From positions 558,001 to 622,000 of the forward strand of contig NZ_JAAATW010000003.1 of NCBI RefSeq assembly GCF_009908315.1: a DNA stretch of 64,000 nucleotides, in the 5' to 3' direction. The notes under the pieces were generated by a model that was not told where the DNA came from, did no database searches, and was given only the letters and a program-made list of their open reading frames with translations. Below are positions 51,834 through 60,028 of the stretch, piece after piece. The stretch's first letter is position 1. Each line of letters starts with the position of its first letter. A program made the position numbers and the translations under genes. The stretch comes from Paragemmobacter ruber. GTDB taxonomy: Bacteria > Pseudomonadota > Alphaproteobacteria > Rhodobacterales > Rhodobacteraceae.

Positions 51834-52237
51834 CCGTGATCGTCACAGATACCGGCTTTGTGGGCGAAGACTGGAACGCCCCCATCGTGGCGCTGGCCGA
51901 CATCGCCGCCCATCAGGGCGCGGTCGATCTGTCCCATACCGACGACCCGCAGGCGCTCAGCCCCCATCTTGCCGATCTCAAGCTGATCCGCGTGGCCTTC
52001 CCCGCCTTCAACGACGGCCGCGCCTTCACCATCGCCCGCCGCCTGCGCATGGCGGGCTTCACGGGCCGCCTGCGCGCCCTCGGCCCGGTGATCGCCGATC
52101 AATACGCCATGATCCGCCGCGTCGGCTTTGACGAGGTGGAAATCCCCGACGACCTCGCCGCCCGCCAGCCGGCCTCCCAATGGGCCTTCCGCGCCAATTG
52201 GCAGGATCACCATTATCAGGCCCGCCTGCGCGCCTGA
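51830..52237 (+). CDS. DUF934-family protein
   Basis: A 135-residue protein of the DUF934 family, a constant companion of cysH and cysI in proteobacteria and assumed to help sulfite reduction, mechanism unknown. Family blocks are LIRVAFPAFNDGRAFTIARRLR, GFTGRLRALGPVIADQY and the end WQDHHYQARLRA. It overlaps cysH by four bases. The ferredoxin reductase gene follows after 75 bases. Confidence 0.88.
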   Translation: MTVIVTDTGFVGEDWNAPIVALADIAAHQGAVDLSHTDDPQALSPHLADLKLIRVAFPAFNDGRAFTIARRLRMAGFTGRLRALGPVIADQYAMIRRVGFDEVEIPDDLAARQPASQWAFRANWQDHHYQARLRA

Positions 52238-52312
52238 CCGGCCACACCCCTCCCCCTGCGACGCCCCGCGCTCTGGCGGCGCGGCGCACCCTGCCTTAAG
52301 GGACCCGCAACC

Positions 52313-53158
52313 ATGACCGAACCGAGTGCCACGATGGACGCCCCGCAGAACGCCCCCGCCGCAACGACCGCTAAACCGCACCTGCCCGACGCGCAGACCG
52401 TCACGCAGGTCACCCATTGGACTGATCGCCTCTTCTCCTTCCGCGTCACCCGCCCCCGCTCCCTGCGCTTCCGCTCGGGCGAATTCGTGATGATCGGGCT
52501 CTTGGGCGACAACGGCAAACCGCTCCTGCGCGCCTATTCCATCGCCTCGCCCGCCTGGGATGAAGAGCTTGAGTTTTACTCGATCAAGGTGCCCGACGGC
52601 CCCCTGACATCGAAACTCCAGCATATCCAGCCGGGGGATGAGATCATCCTGCGCCCTAAACCCGTGGGCACGCTCGTGCATGACGCGCTTCTCCCGGGCA
52701 AGCGGCTCTGGTTCCTCGCCACCGGCACCGGCCTTGCCCCCTTCGCCAGCCTGATGCGCGAACCCGAGACGTATGAGAAATACGATCAGGTCATCATGAT
52801 GCACACCTGCCGCGAGGTGGCCGAGCTTGAATATGGCCGCCAGCTGGTGGAAAGCCTCAAGGACGATCCCCTGATCGGCGAGCTTGTGGGCGACAAGCTC
52901 CTCTACTACCCCACCACCACGCGCGAACCCTTCCACCACATGGGCCGCGTGACCGACAACCTCACCTCCGGCAAGGTCTTCACGGATCTGGGCCTTCCCC
53001 CCATGAACCGCGACGAAGACCGCGCCATGGTCTGCGGCAGCCTCGCCTTCAACATCGACGTGAAGAAGATCCTCGAAGATTTCGGCCTGACCGAGGGCGC
53101 GAATTCCGATCCCCAGCAATTCGTGGTCGAAAAGGCCTTCGTGGGCGACGGCATCTGA
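52313..53158 (+). CDS. fpr: Ferredoxin--NADP reductase
   Basis: A 281-residue FAD enzyme moving electrons between NADPH and ferredoxin or flavodoxin. FAD binding is seen in RAYSIASPAW, NADP binding in FLATGTGLAPFASL and YEKYDQVIMMHTCRE, and the C terminus FVVEKAFVGDGI is that of bacterial Fpr class. A 25-residue Ala/Pro-rich N-terminal extension is present. As the last gene of the sulfur operon it could feed the sulfite reductase through ferredoxin. A strong terminator follows. Confidence 0.94.
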   Translation: MTEPSATMDAPQNAPAATTAKPHLPDAQTVTQVTHWTDRLFSFRVTRPRSLRFRSGEFVMIGLLGDNGKPLLRAYSIASPAWDEELEFYSIKVPDGPLTSKLQHIQPGDEIILRPKPVGTLVHDALLPGKRLWFLATGTGLAPFASLMREPETYEKYDQVIMMHTCREVAELEYGRQLVESLKDDPLIGELVGDKLLYYPTTTREPFHHMGRVTDNLTSGKVFTDLGLPPMNRDEDRAMVCGSLAFNIDVKKILEDFGLTEGANSDPQQFVVEKAFVGDGI

Positions 53159-53185
53159 TCCCCGGGCCGCATCACCCCCGAATGA

Positions 53186-53221
53186 ACAAAGGCCGCGCCG
53201 GACACCCCGCGCGGCCTTTGC
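53186..53221 (+). terminator. Intrinsic terminator of the sulfur operon
   Basis: The stem AAAGGCCGCGC / GCGCGGCCTTT with a short loop lies 28 bases after the fpr stop. Confidence 0.82.
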
Positions 53222-53227
53222 CATTTC

Positions 53228-53325
53228 ACCTTGGGAAAAATACCCAGATCCACATCTCCACCCCACCGACGTCAGGTCAGCGCGGCGAAGGGGGGGCCGG
53301 GGGGAAGACCTTCCCCCCGGGTCCG
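53228..53325 (+). repeat. Intergenic CTTGG...AAATACCC motif with G/C-run hairpin, copy 4
   Basis: ACCTTGGGAAAAATACCC (53228-53245) is followed, after about 40 bases, by GGGGGGGCCGGGGGGAAG and CCTTCCCCCC, which can pair. It lies between the convergent fpr and the Ala/Glu-rich gene. Confidence 0.6.
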
Positions 53326-53327
53326 CG

Positions 53328-53891
53328 TCACAGACCCAGCGCCTGACGCACCTGGTCAATCGCGGGCTGCACCAGTTCCGGGCTGCTCGCCGCCGCCTCG
53401 ACCGCCGCCTTCAGCGTGGTCTTGGTCGTGGCATCAAGCTGCGAGGCATCAATCAGCGCCGAAATGCGCGCCGGGTCGAAATTCGCCGGATCCAGGGCCG
53501 CGGCGGCCTCGGCCTGCACATTGGCCGCGCCTTCCGCCGCCCCCTCGGTCAGGGCCGCAGCCCCCTCGGACACGGCATCCGCCGCATTGGTCGCGGCCTC
53601 GCCCACAGCCTCCGCCGCCCCTTCGGCAGCTTCCGTCACGGCCTGCGCCGCGGCAGCGGCGGCAGCTTCTGCCTCGGCCTCAGCCTGTGCCGCGGCGGCA
53701 GCGGCCGCCTCGGCCTCGGCGGCGGCGGCGGCTTCCGCCTCGGCGGCAGCAGCGGCCGCCGCCTCTTCCGCAGCTGCGGCGGCTGCCGCGGCTTCTTCCG
53801 CCGCGCGCTGCGCAGGCACATAGCTGAACTGGTAGTATCCAAGCCCGGCCAGAACGACGACCGCAGCGCCAATCAGGACATTTCTGTTCAT
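53328..53891 (-). CDS. Ala/Glu-rich membrane-anchored protein
   Basis: A 187-residue protein with an N-terminal membrane anchor (residues 5-23, VLIGAAVVVLAGLGYYQF), then about 80 residues consisting almost only of Ala, Glu and Gln (likely a long helix or coiled coil), and a globular-looking C terminus (LDPANFDPARISALIDASQLD, VQPAIDQVRQALGL). GGGAGACAGAAG precedes the ATG at 53891. The composition of the central part is shared with the OmpA-family protein at 57657-59906. No functional assignment; possibly a periplasmic spacer or envelope-linking protein. Confidence 0.75.
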   Translation of the reverse strand: MNRNVLIGAAVVVLAGLGYYQFSYVPAQRAAEEAAAAAAAAEEAAAAAAAEAEAAAAAEAEAAAAAAAQAEAEAEAAAAAAAQAVTEAAEGAAEAVGEAATNAADAVSEGAAALTEGAAEGAANVQAEAAAALDPANFDPARISALIDASQLDATTKTTLKAAVEAAASSPELVQPAIDQVRQALGL

Positions 53892-54111
53892 CTTCTGTCT
53901 CCCATTACCGGACCCACCTCCGGTTGCCCCGCCCATATGGACCCTTCGCCGCCGGATTTGAACCCCTTACCCGTTCCAAACATCGTGCGCCCCCGCCTTT
54001 CCATCGCCTCCGCACACCCCTTTGCCCTTGCGCGCAAAGCGATTCCCGTTGAAACAGCGCGCACCGCCGATTAGATTGCGCAGGCCGAGAAACCGCAGAA
54101 GGACCACCACC

Positions 54112-54651
54112 ATAGCCCGCAGACCCCACAACGCCCCTCCGCAGCGCGAGACGGGCCCCCGCGTGAACGAGCGTATCCGTTCCCCCGAAATCCGCCTGAT
54201 CGGCGCCGATGGCGAAAACATCGGGGTTGTCACCCCCGCCCGCGCCATGGCCATGGCCGAAGAGGCCGGTCTGGATCTTGTCGAGATCAGCCCCAACGCG
54301 GAACCGCCGGTCTGCAAGATCATGGACTTCGGCAAGTTCAAATACGAACAACAAAAGCGCGAGGCCGAGGCGCGCAAGAAGCAGAAGATCATCGAGATCA
54401 AGGAAATCAAGTTCCGCCCGGGGACCGACACGCATGACTATCAGGTCAAGATGCGCTCGGTGCTGAAATTCCTCGAAGAGGGCGACAAGGTGAAGGTCAC
54501 GCTGCGCTTCCGTGGCCGCGAGATGGCCCACCAGGACCTCGGTCTGGAACTGCTCAACCGTGTGGCCGCCGATGTGGTGGATCACGGCAAGGTGGAATCG
54601 ATGCCCAAACTCGAAGGCCGCCAGATGGTGATGATGATCGGCCCGAAGTAA
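54112..54651 (+). CDS. infC: Translation initiation factor IF-3, ATA start
   Basis: A 179-residue factor that keeps ribosomal subunits apart and checks start-codon pairing. The N-terminal domain ([48 protein letters not shown] cut in two) and C-terminal domain ([24 protein letters not shown]) are typical. No ATG, GTG or TTG gives the right length; ATA 54112 yields the family N terminus [12 protein letters not shown], with AGAAGGA nine bases upstream. Rare start codons are used by infC for autoregulation in other bacteria. A terminator follows. Confidence 0.93.
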   Translation: MARRPHNAPPQRETGPRVNERIRSPEIRLIGADGENIGVVTPARAMAMAEEAGLDLVEISPNAEPPVCKIMDFGKFKYEQQKREAEARKKQKIIEIKEIKFRPGTDTHDYQVKMRSVLKFLEEGDKVKVTLRFRGREMAHQDLGLELLNRVAADVVDHGKVESMPKLEGRQMVMMIGPK

Positions 54652-54676
54652 CGGCCGTCAATCCGGACAGAACCAG

Positions 54677-54711
54677 AAGGGCGCATCACCGATGCGCCCT
54701 TTGTCATTTTT
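54677..54711 (+). terminator. Intrinsic terminator of infC
   Basis: The stem AAGGGCGCATC / GATGCGCCCTT with an ACC loop is followed by TTGTCATTTTT, 26 bases after the stop. Confidence 0.88.
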
Positions 54712-54723
54712 CCGACGTCCACA

Positions 54724-54858
54724 CCGAATTTTCGCAGGAAATTCGCCCGCCTCCCCCCGCGAACCGGCAGGGCAGAGGCAAACCGCCCCAGTTCCACCCG
54801 CGGGCCACGGGGTTCCACCCCGCCCGCCTTCCCCCGAATTTTCGCAGGAAATTCGCCC
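54724..54858. repeat. Direct repeat of 25 bases, 110 bases apart
   Basis: Identical copies at 54724-54748 and 54834-54858, each with a GAATTT...AAATTC inverted repeat around TCGCAGG. The second copy ends just before the stop of the minus-strand molybdopterin-binding gene, so it could terminate it. Confidence 0.6.
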
Positions 54859-54859
54859 C

Positions 54860-55861
54860 TTACTCAGGCTCGCGCAGTTGCGGGCGCAGCGGGATCTCCT
54901 TCAAGAGCCCCCCCACCCCCATGGCCGCGATATCGGCGTCGCCCACCGTCAGCCCGCAGGCATAGCGCTCCAGCACCCAATCCGCCCCGTTCAGCGCGGG
55001 CGACCGCGCACAGCCCGGCAGGCCGATCACCGGCCGCGCGCCCAACCGGCCGTGGAACAAAAGATTGCCCGGATCGACCGGCATCCCGAAGCGGAACACC
55101 TCGCCGCCCGCCAGACGCACCCCCTGCGGCGCCGTGTCAAACAGATCAGACGTCGCCGTCCCGGTCAGGATCAACACCATCTCGCCGGGCAGGCGGCCCA
55201 GCGCCGCCGCGATCGCGCCCGCATCATGCGGCACGGTCTCCACCCCCGCAAGCCGCATGCCCAGCGCCCGCAACCGCCCCTCCATCGCCCGCCGCCCCTT
55301 GGCCACCAGCTTGGGCTCCAGCCCCGGCGCATCGGTCAGCACCAGCCCCGCATCGCGCAACACCACCGGGCGCACCCGGATCGCCCCCCGCGCCGCCGCG
55401 CAGGCCGCCGCCAGCGCGGCCTCGGCCACGCCATAGGCGATGATCTTCACCGTCCCAAGCAGCACCCCCTCCGACACCCGCTGCCACGGCGCCAGCGTCG
55501 CCAGCGTGATCGCCGGATGGATCAGGTTCAGCCGGTGGATCGCCGCCGCATCCACCTCCACGATCCCCGGCCCCACCGCGTTCAGGTTCACCCGGCCGGT
55601 AAAGGCCTGCCCCACACGGATCCCCTGCGCCACCGGATCGGGCACCAGCGCCGCCGCCAGACGCGCGGCGGCGGCATCCTCGCCCACATCGCCCGCCTCC
55701 ATCCGCGCCACGGTCACGCGGTCCAGCCCTGCCGCCCGCAAGGCCGCGATCTCGCCCGCCCCCAGCACCACGCCCTTGCGGATACGCCCGCCCAGCACCG
55801 CCTCGGAATGGGCCAGCACCGCCCCTTCCGCCGCCTCCAGCGCCACCTCGCCAAAGAACAT
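54860..55861 (-). CDS. Molybdopterin-binding protein (MoCF domain)
   Basis: A 333-residue protein with the MoaB/MogA-type domain in its C-terminal half (LVLTDAPG..., VPHDAGAIAAALGRL, MVLILTGTATSDLFDTAP) and an N-terminal MoeA-like part (MFFGEVALEAAEGAVLAHS). It lacks the full four-domain length of MoeA. The start at 55861 has AAGG seven bases upstream and lies one base from the xdhC stop. Such proteins serve molybdenum hydroxylases, for example cofactor maturation together with XdhC. The specific enzyme served is not in the window. Confidence 0.85.
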   Translation of the reverse strand: MFFGEVALEAAEGAVLAHSEAVLGGRIRKGVVLGAGEIAALRAAGLDRVTVARMEAGDVGEDAAAARLAAALVPDPVAQGIRVGQAFTGRVNLNAVGPGIVEVDAAAIHRLNLIHPAITLATLAPWQRVSEGVLLGTVKIIAYGVAEAALAAACAAARGAIRVRPVVLRDAGLVLTDAPGLEPKLVAKGRRAMEGRLRALGMRLAGVETVPHDAGAIAAALGRLPGEMVLILTGTATSDLFDTAPQGVRLAGGEVFRFGMPVDPGNLLFHGRLGARPVIGLPGCARSPALNGADWVLERYACGLTVGDADIAAMGVGGLLKEIPLRPQLREPE

Positions 55862-55862
55862 C

Positions 55863-56876
55863 TCAACCCTTCCGCAAGGTGGCGGTGATCTGCGCCATGA
55901 CCGACACCGCGATTTCCGCCGGGGTCTTGGCCCCGATGTCCAACCCGACCGGGGCATGGATGCGGGCGATCTCGGCTTCGGTGAACCCCTCGGCGCGCAG
56001 CCGCTCCACCCGCTTGGCATGGGTCCGCGTCGATCCCAGACAGCCAAGGTAGAAGACGGGGGATCGCAGCGCCACGCGGATCGCCGGATCGTCGAGCTTT
56101 GGGTCATGCGTCAGCGTCACGATGGCCGTGCGCGCATCGGGGGCCAGCGCCTCCAGCGCTTCGTCGGGCCAGTCCTCGACGATCCGCTCCCCCGGAAAGC
56201 GCGCGACAGAGCCGAAGGCGGATCGCGGGTCGATCAACGCCGGATCATAGCCGCAGAGCCGCGCCATCTGCAAAAGCGGCTGCGCAATATGCACCGCCCC
56301 CACCACGATCAGACGCAGGGGCGGGTTGTGGATGGCGATGAACCGCCCGTCCTCTTCCATCCCCGACCGATCCGCCCGAAAGCGCGCATCCACCGCCGCC
56401 TCCACCCCGCGCCGGATCAGCGCGCGATGCCATCCCTCGGGCGTCACGGCCATCGCCACCGCCGCACGCGCCGCCCGCGCCGCCACCAGATCCGCCAGCA
56501 TCGCCTCAGGCAGCGCCTCTGCGCCTTCCCCCACCGGCTCCACCAGCACCCGGATGGTGCCGCCACAGGCCAACCCCACGGCAAAAGCCGTCTCATCGCT
56601 GACCCCGAAGGTCAGCACCCGCGACCGCCGGTCCGCCAGCGCCGCCAGCGCCTCGGTCACCACCGCGCCCTCGACACAGCCGCCCGAGACCGATCCCATG
56701 ATCTCGCTTGCGCCCGAAATCGCCAACTGGCTCCCCGCCTGACGCGGCGCCGATCCCCATGTCTCGATCACCGTCGCCAGCACCGCGCCGCGCCCGTCGC
56801 GGTGCCAGGCCAAGGCGATCTCGGGGATGCTGTCATGGTCGCTGCGCCCGGCAGACTGCGCGTGTATCTCGGTCAT
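55863..56876 (-). CDS. XdhC/CoxF-family molybdenum cofactor insertion protein
   Basis: A 337-residue protein that binds and sulfurates molybdenum cofactor for xanthine dehydrogenase-type enzymes. The N-terminal XdhC_CoxI domain contains ATVIETWGSAPRQAGSQLAIS and GSVSGGCVEGAVV; the C-terminal Rossmann domain contains LIVVGAVHIAQPLLQMA and FYLGCLGSTRTHAKRV. The start at 56876 has GGAGG six bases upstream. It is followed immediately by the molybdopterin-binding gene. In context with the CoxD and CoxE homologues upstream, a role in a CoxL-type enzyme system is likely. Confidence 0.92.
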   Translation of the reverse strand: MTEIHAQSAGRSDHDSIPEIALAWHRDGRGAVLATVIETWGSAPRQAGSQLAISGASEIMGSVSGGCVEGAVVTEALAALADRRSRVLTFGVSDETAFAVGLACGGTIRVLVEPVGEGAEALPEAMLADLVAARAARAAVAMAVTPEGWHRALIRRGVEAAVDARFRADRSGMEEDGRFIAIHNPPLRLIVVGAVHIAQPLLQMARLCGYDPALIDPRSAFGSVARFPGERIVEDWPDEALEALAPDARTAIVTLTHDPKLDDPAIRVALRSPVFYLGCLGSTRTHAKRVERLRAEGFTEAEIARIHAPVGLDIGAKTPAEIAVSVMAQITATLRKG

Positions 56877-56941
56877 CGGCACCTCCATCGGCCGGGATCA
56901 TGCGCCGCCTGCGCAATCCGCGCCACTGGCAAAAGGTGCCA

Positions 56942-57544
56942 TCAGCGCAAGGCCGTGACGATCCCTCCGTCCGTCAGAGGCTTACCCCTGCCCCCCTGCC
57001 CGCCTCCCCGCGGGCGGCCTGCCGGATCGGACATCGCGCCCTCCCCGGGAAAGGCACTCGCACAGGCCAGGTTCTCGGCCATCACGATACAGGGCTCGCG
57101 GGTGACGATGGCATGGTAGAAGACCGGCTCATCCCCGCCTTCCATCCGCGCCCGATGGGGGCCAAGGGCATCCGCCCGCAGCGCGGACGAAACGCCCGCC
57201 CGCTCCACCACCACGCGATGCGCCGCCGACAGGCGCAGGTCGCGGCGCGGGATGCCGGGTCCGAAGGCATTGGCGAAGATGCGGATCGGACGGCCCGGAT
57301 CATCGCTTGCGCCGCCCTGCGGCTGCCACGCACAGCCCCCCTGCCACAGCACGAAATGCGGCCGCCCCTGCGGATCCATGACCGCCTCGCCCGGTTCGAT
57401 TTCTTCCACCGGGACGGGGCCATCCATCGTTAGGAGATGCGTCCCGCGCAAGAACCCCCCGCGCCCCCATGGTGAAAGCGGCGGGGCGGCCGAAAGCGGC
57501 AAGGGCGGTGCAAGGGCGGGCATATGTGCAATCATGGCTATCAT
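56942..57544 (-). CDS. Hint-domain protein
   Basis: A protein of about 200 residues with a single Hint (hedgehog/intein) domain: GTHLLTMDGPVPVEEIEPGEAVMD at its start (shown here in two parts GTHLLTMDGP and VPVEEIEPGEAVMD), RLSAAHRVVVE in the middle, and a VFYHAIVTREPCIVMAENL-type ending. Most of the usual self-splicing end motif is absent. Start uncertain (ATG 57544, 57535 or 57523; TTG 57574). The first 30 residues are hydrophobic and may be an export signal. It is placed among the molybdenum-hydroxylase accessory genes on the same strand. Confidence 0.8.
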   Translation of the reverse strand: MIAMIAHMPALAPPLPLSAAPPLSPWGRGGFLRGTHLLTMDGPVPVEEIEPGEAVMDPQGRPHFVLWQGGCAWQPQGGASDDPGRPIRIFANAFGPGIPRRDLRLSAAHRVVVERAGVSSALRADALGPHRARMEGGDEPVFYHAIVTREPCIVMAENLACASAFPGEGAMSDPAGRPRGGGQGGRGKPLTDGGIVTALR

Positions 57545-57600
57545 GACGGCCAAACCCGCCCGCAGCTTAGCCAAGGCCCGGATCTATGGCCGAAAATGAC

Positions 57601-57630
57601 CGCGCCGCGGATCCTGCGATCCGCGGCGCG
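57601..57630 (-). terminator. Strong hairpin downstream of the OmpA-family gene
   Basis: A 13-bp perfect stem beginning CGCGCCGCGGATC with a CTGC loop lies about 27 bases after the minus-strand OmpA-family stop and is followed on that strand by GGTCATTTT. Confidence 0.78.
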
Positions 57631-57656
57631 CCCAAATCATTCAACGGCTGCGCCGG

Positions 57657-59906
57657 TCAGCGGATCTCTGCCGTCCGCAGAAGCGGCGTGATCACCCGCA
57701 CCGCCACGCGGCGGTTCTGCCGCTCGGCCTCTTGCGTGTCGATCCGCAGGTCCGATTCGCCATAGCCCTGCACGACCAGGTTCTCCGGCGGCACGTCGAA
57801 ATATTCAGTCAGCGCCAAGGCCACGCTTTCCGCCCGACGATCCGACAGCGTCAGGTTCAGCGCGGCCGAGCCGACGGCATCGGTATGCCCCTCGATCAGG
57901 AAGATCTCGTTGGGGTTCTCCTCGATCATCGACTGCATGAAGCGGCCCAGCGAGGCGAGCGATTCTGCCTGTCCCGGCTGGATCGCCGCCGACCCGGTCT
58001 CAAAGGTGATGTTGTTCACATCGACCGTCGCCGCCAGACGCCGCACTTCGGGCACGTCGCGGACCTGCCGCAAGCTGAAGCTGCGCCCCAGTTCCTGTGC
58101 ATCCAGCGCCGCCATCCGGGCGCGCAGCAGCGCGTCCCCCTCAGACGAGGACAGGCTGATCACCCGCCCGCGCGGTTGCGGCAGGGTTGCCACGTCAATC
58201 CGCTCCTCGGGATAGAGGTCGTCGATCAGCACGATCTCGCGGCCCAGCTCATCATAGGTCGCCCGGCGCAGCACGCGGCCCGTCGCATCGCGGATCGTCA
58301 CCACCTGCGTGCCATCCCCGCGCTCCACGATGGTGCGCGTCGATCCGTCACGGAAGGTTTCGGTCCGCACGTTCGACCCCGGCCGCCGCAGAAGCGTGTC
58401 ATCATCGCGATAGACGTAGTAATCGCCGCTCCCGCGCTGCACCACGACCCGGTCGCCCGTATTGGCAACGACCCGATCCTGATTGGCGTTGATGATCGCG
58501 CCCACGGCCAGCGCGCCCAGCGCGACAAGCCCGAACTTCTGCAGATCGGTCAGGCCGTCATCATCGTTCGATGCCGCCGCCGCCGCCGCCAGATTGGCCG
58601 AGGCGGGGGCCGCGAAATCCTCGGCCGACGATCGGGTGGTGGCCTCGGTGATCTCTTGCACGATCACATCGGTCGCGTCGGGGGATTCCGTGATCTCCAC
58701 CGGCTGGCCTTCGATCACCTCGACCGGGGCCAGCGCCGCCGCCTCGCCCACCGCTTCGGGGCTCACGCCTTCTGGCGTGGCGAGAAGGGTGCTCAGCGTC
58801 TCCACCGCTTCTTCGGTCGGGGCCTCGGGGGCGGCCGGATCCACCAGAACGGCGGGATCGGTAACCGCTTCCACAGCCACGGCCTCCTCGGCGGGGGCTT
58901 CTTCCGTCGCGGCGTCTTCGGTCACCACTTCTTCGGCAGGCGCTTCTTCCGTCGCAGCCTCGTCAGTCACCACCTCCTCGGCAGGGGCCTCTTCCGTCGC
59001 GGCCTCGTCCGTCACCACCTCTTCGGCGGGCGCTTCTTCCGTCACGGCCTCGTCGGTCACCACCTCTTCGGCAGGGGCTTCTTCTGTCGCGGCCTCGTCA
59101 GTCACCACCTCTTCGGCAGGGGCTTCTTCCGTCGCGGCCTCGTCAGTCACCACCTCTTCAGCAGGTGCCTCTTCCGTCGCGGCCTCGTCGGTCACCACCT
59201 CCTCGGCAGGCGCTTCTTCCGTCGTGGCTTCCTCGGTCACCACCTCTTCGGCAGGGGCCTCCTGCGTGGCCGTTTCATCAGGGGCAATTTCCTCCGGGGC
59301 AGCGTCTTCCGTGACGACCTGCTCTGCCGGGGCTTCCTCGATCACCAATTCCTCGGCGGGGGCCTCTTCCGCTGCGGCGGCTTCTGCGGCGGCTGCCGCC
59401 TCGGCCTCTTGTTGCGCGGCGATGGCAGCGGCAGCTGCCGCTTCCGCCTCAGCCTGCGCCGCCGCTTCGGCGTCGGCCTGTGCCGCAGCCTCAGCCTGTG
59501 CCGCAGCCTCCGCTTCCGCCTGCGCCGCGGCTTCCGCCTCGGCCTGTGCCTGCGCCTGGGCGGCGGCCTCTGCCTCGGCCTGCGCTGCGGCTTCTGCCGC
59601 GGCTGCGGCAGCCGCTTCCGCCTCTGCCTGCGCGGCGGCTTCCGCGGCGGCGGCGGCCTCTGCCTCTGCCTCTGCCTGCGCGGCCGCTGCCGCCTCGGCC
59701 TCGGCCTGGGCTGCGGCCTCGGCGGCCATCTGCTCCATCACGGCATTCAGATCACAGGGCGTCTCGCCGCCGCCTTGGCACAGAACGGTGCCGTCCGGCG
59801 CGATGATGCTGCCATCCTCGGTCATGCTCTGGGCCATGAGCGGCAAGGGCGCGATCTGCGTGAGCGCCACCGACAGGGCCGTGGTCGAGATCAAAAGCCT
59901 TTTCAT
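57657..59906 (-). CDS. OmpA-family protein with Ala/Glu-rich and 15-residue repeats
   Basis: A 749-residue exported protein. Signal peptide (1-26, ending LPLMAQ), then an Ala/Glu/Gln region (about 60-180), nine copies of a 15-residue acidic repeat with core EAPAEEVVTDEAAT (about 210-350), a hydrophobic helix (LQKFGLVALGALAVGAIINA, about 465-485), and a C-terminal OmpA peptidoglycan-binding domain (ITFETGSAAIQPGQ, IEGHTDAVGSAALNLTLSDRRAESV in parts, VQGYGESDLR). The start at 59906 is favoured by GGAAGG nine bases upstream; ATG 59915 sits too close to it. It probably links envelope layers. Confidence 0.9.
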   Translation of the reverse strand: MKRLLISTTALSVALTQIAPLPLMAQSMTEDGSIIAPDGTVLCQGGGETPCDLNAVMEQMAAEAAAQAEAEAAAAAQAEAEAEAAAAAEAAAQAEAEAAAAAAAEAAAQAEAEAAAQAQAQAEAEAAAQAEAEAAAQAEAAAQADAEAAAQAEAEAAAAAAIAAQQEAEAAAAAEAAAAEEAPAEELVIEEAPAEQVVTEDAAPEEIAPDETATQEAPAEEVVTEEATTEEAPAEEVVTDEAATEEAPAEEVVTDEAATEEAPAEEVVTDEAATEEAPAEEVVTDEAVTEEAPAEEVVTDEAATEEAPAEEVVTDEAATEEAPAEEVVTEDAATEEAPAEEAVAVEAVTDPAVLVDPAAPEAPTEEAVETLSTLLATPEGVSPEAVGEAAALAPVEVIEGQPVEITESPDATDVIVQEITEATTRSSAEDFAAPASANLAAAAAASNDDDGLTDLQKFGLVALGALAVGAIINANQDRVVANTGDRVVVQRGSGDYYVYRDDDTLLRRPGSNVRTETFRDGSTRTIVERGDGTQVVTIRDATGRVLRRATYDELGREIVLIDDLYPEERIDVATLPQPRGRVISLSSSEGDALLRARMAALDAQELGRSFSLRQVRDVPEVRRLAATVDVNNITFETGSAAIQPGQAESLASLGRFMQSMIEENPNEIFLIEGHTDAVGSAALNLTLSDRRAESVALALTEYFDVPPENLVVQGYGESDLRIDTQEAERQNRRVAVRVITPLLRTAEIR
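58870..59265 (-). repeat. 45-bp coding tandem repeat, about nine units
   Basis: In-frame 45-bp units within the OmpA-family gene, each encoding a version of EAPAEEVVTDEAATE. Inner units differ mostly at third positions; the outer units are more diverged (TEEATTE and AVAVEAV variants). Confidence 0.85.
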
Positions 59907-60028
59907 ACGCAACATCCTTCCAATTGATGCCCCCTACACTTGGGCGCAGCTGTCCCCTGATGCACGTTTTTGCCCCTGCTATGCGATATCATGCCCATAT
60001 CCCGGGCCTGATTTCGGCAATCAGCCGC

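Noticed and set aside
53935-54035. Possible tRNA gene on the minus strand (contains GGGTTCAAATCC, like a T-arm).
   Set aside because: The T-stem does not pair (AGGGG against CCGGC), no acceptor stem matches, and no D-arm or anticodon arm can be formed.
58870-59265. Regular 45-bp repeats as a CRISPR array.
   Set aside because: Units are contiguous without unique spacers, stay in frame and encode a repeated peptide.
57732-59927. Long open frames on the plus strand across the OmpA-family gene (over 700 codons).
   Set aside because: They are antisense shadows of a GC-rich repeat-bearing gene; their translation is His/Arg/Gly/Leu-rich without domains, while the minus frame has a signal peptide and an OmpA domain.
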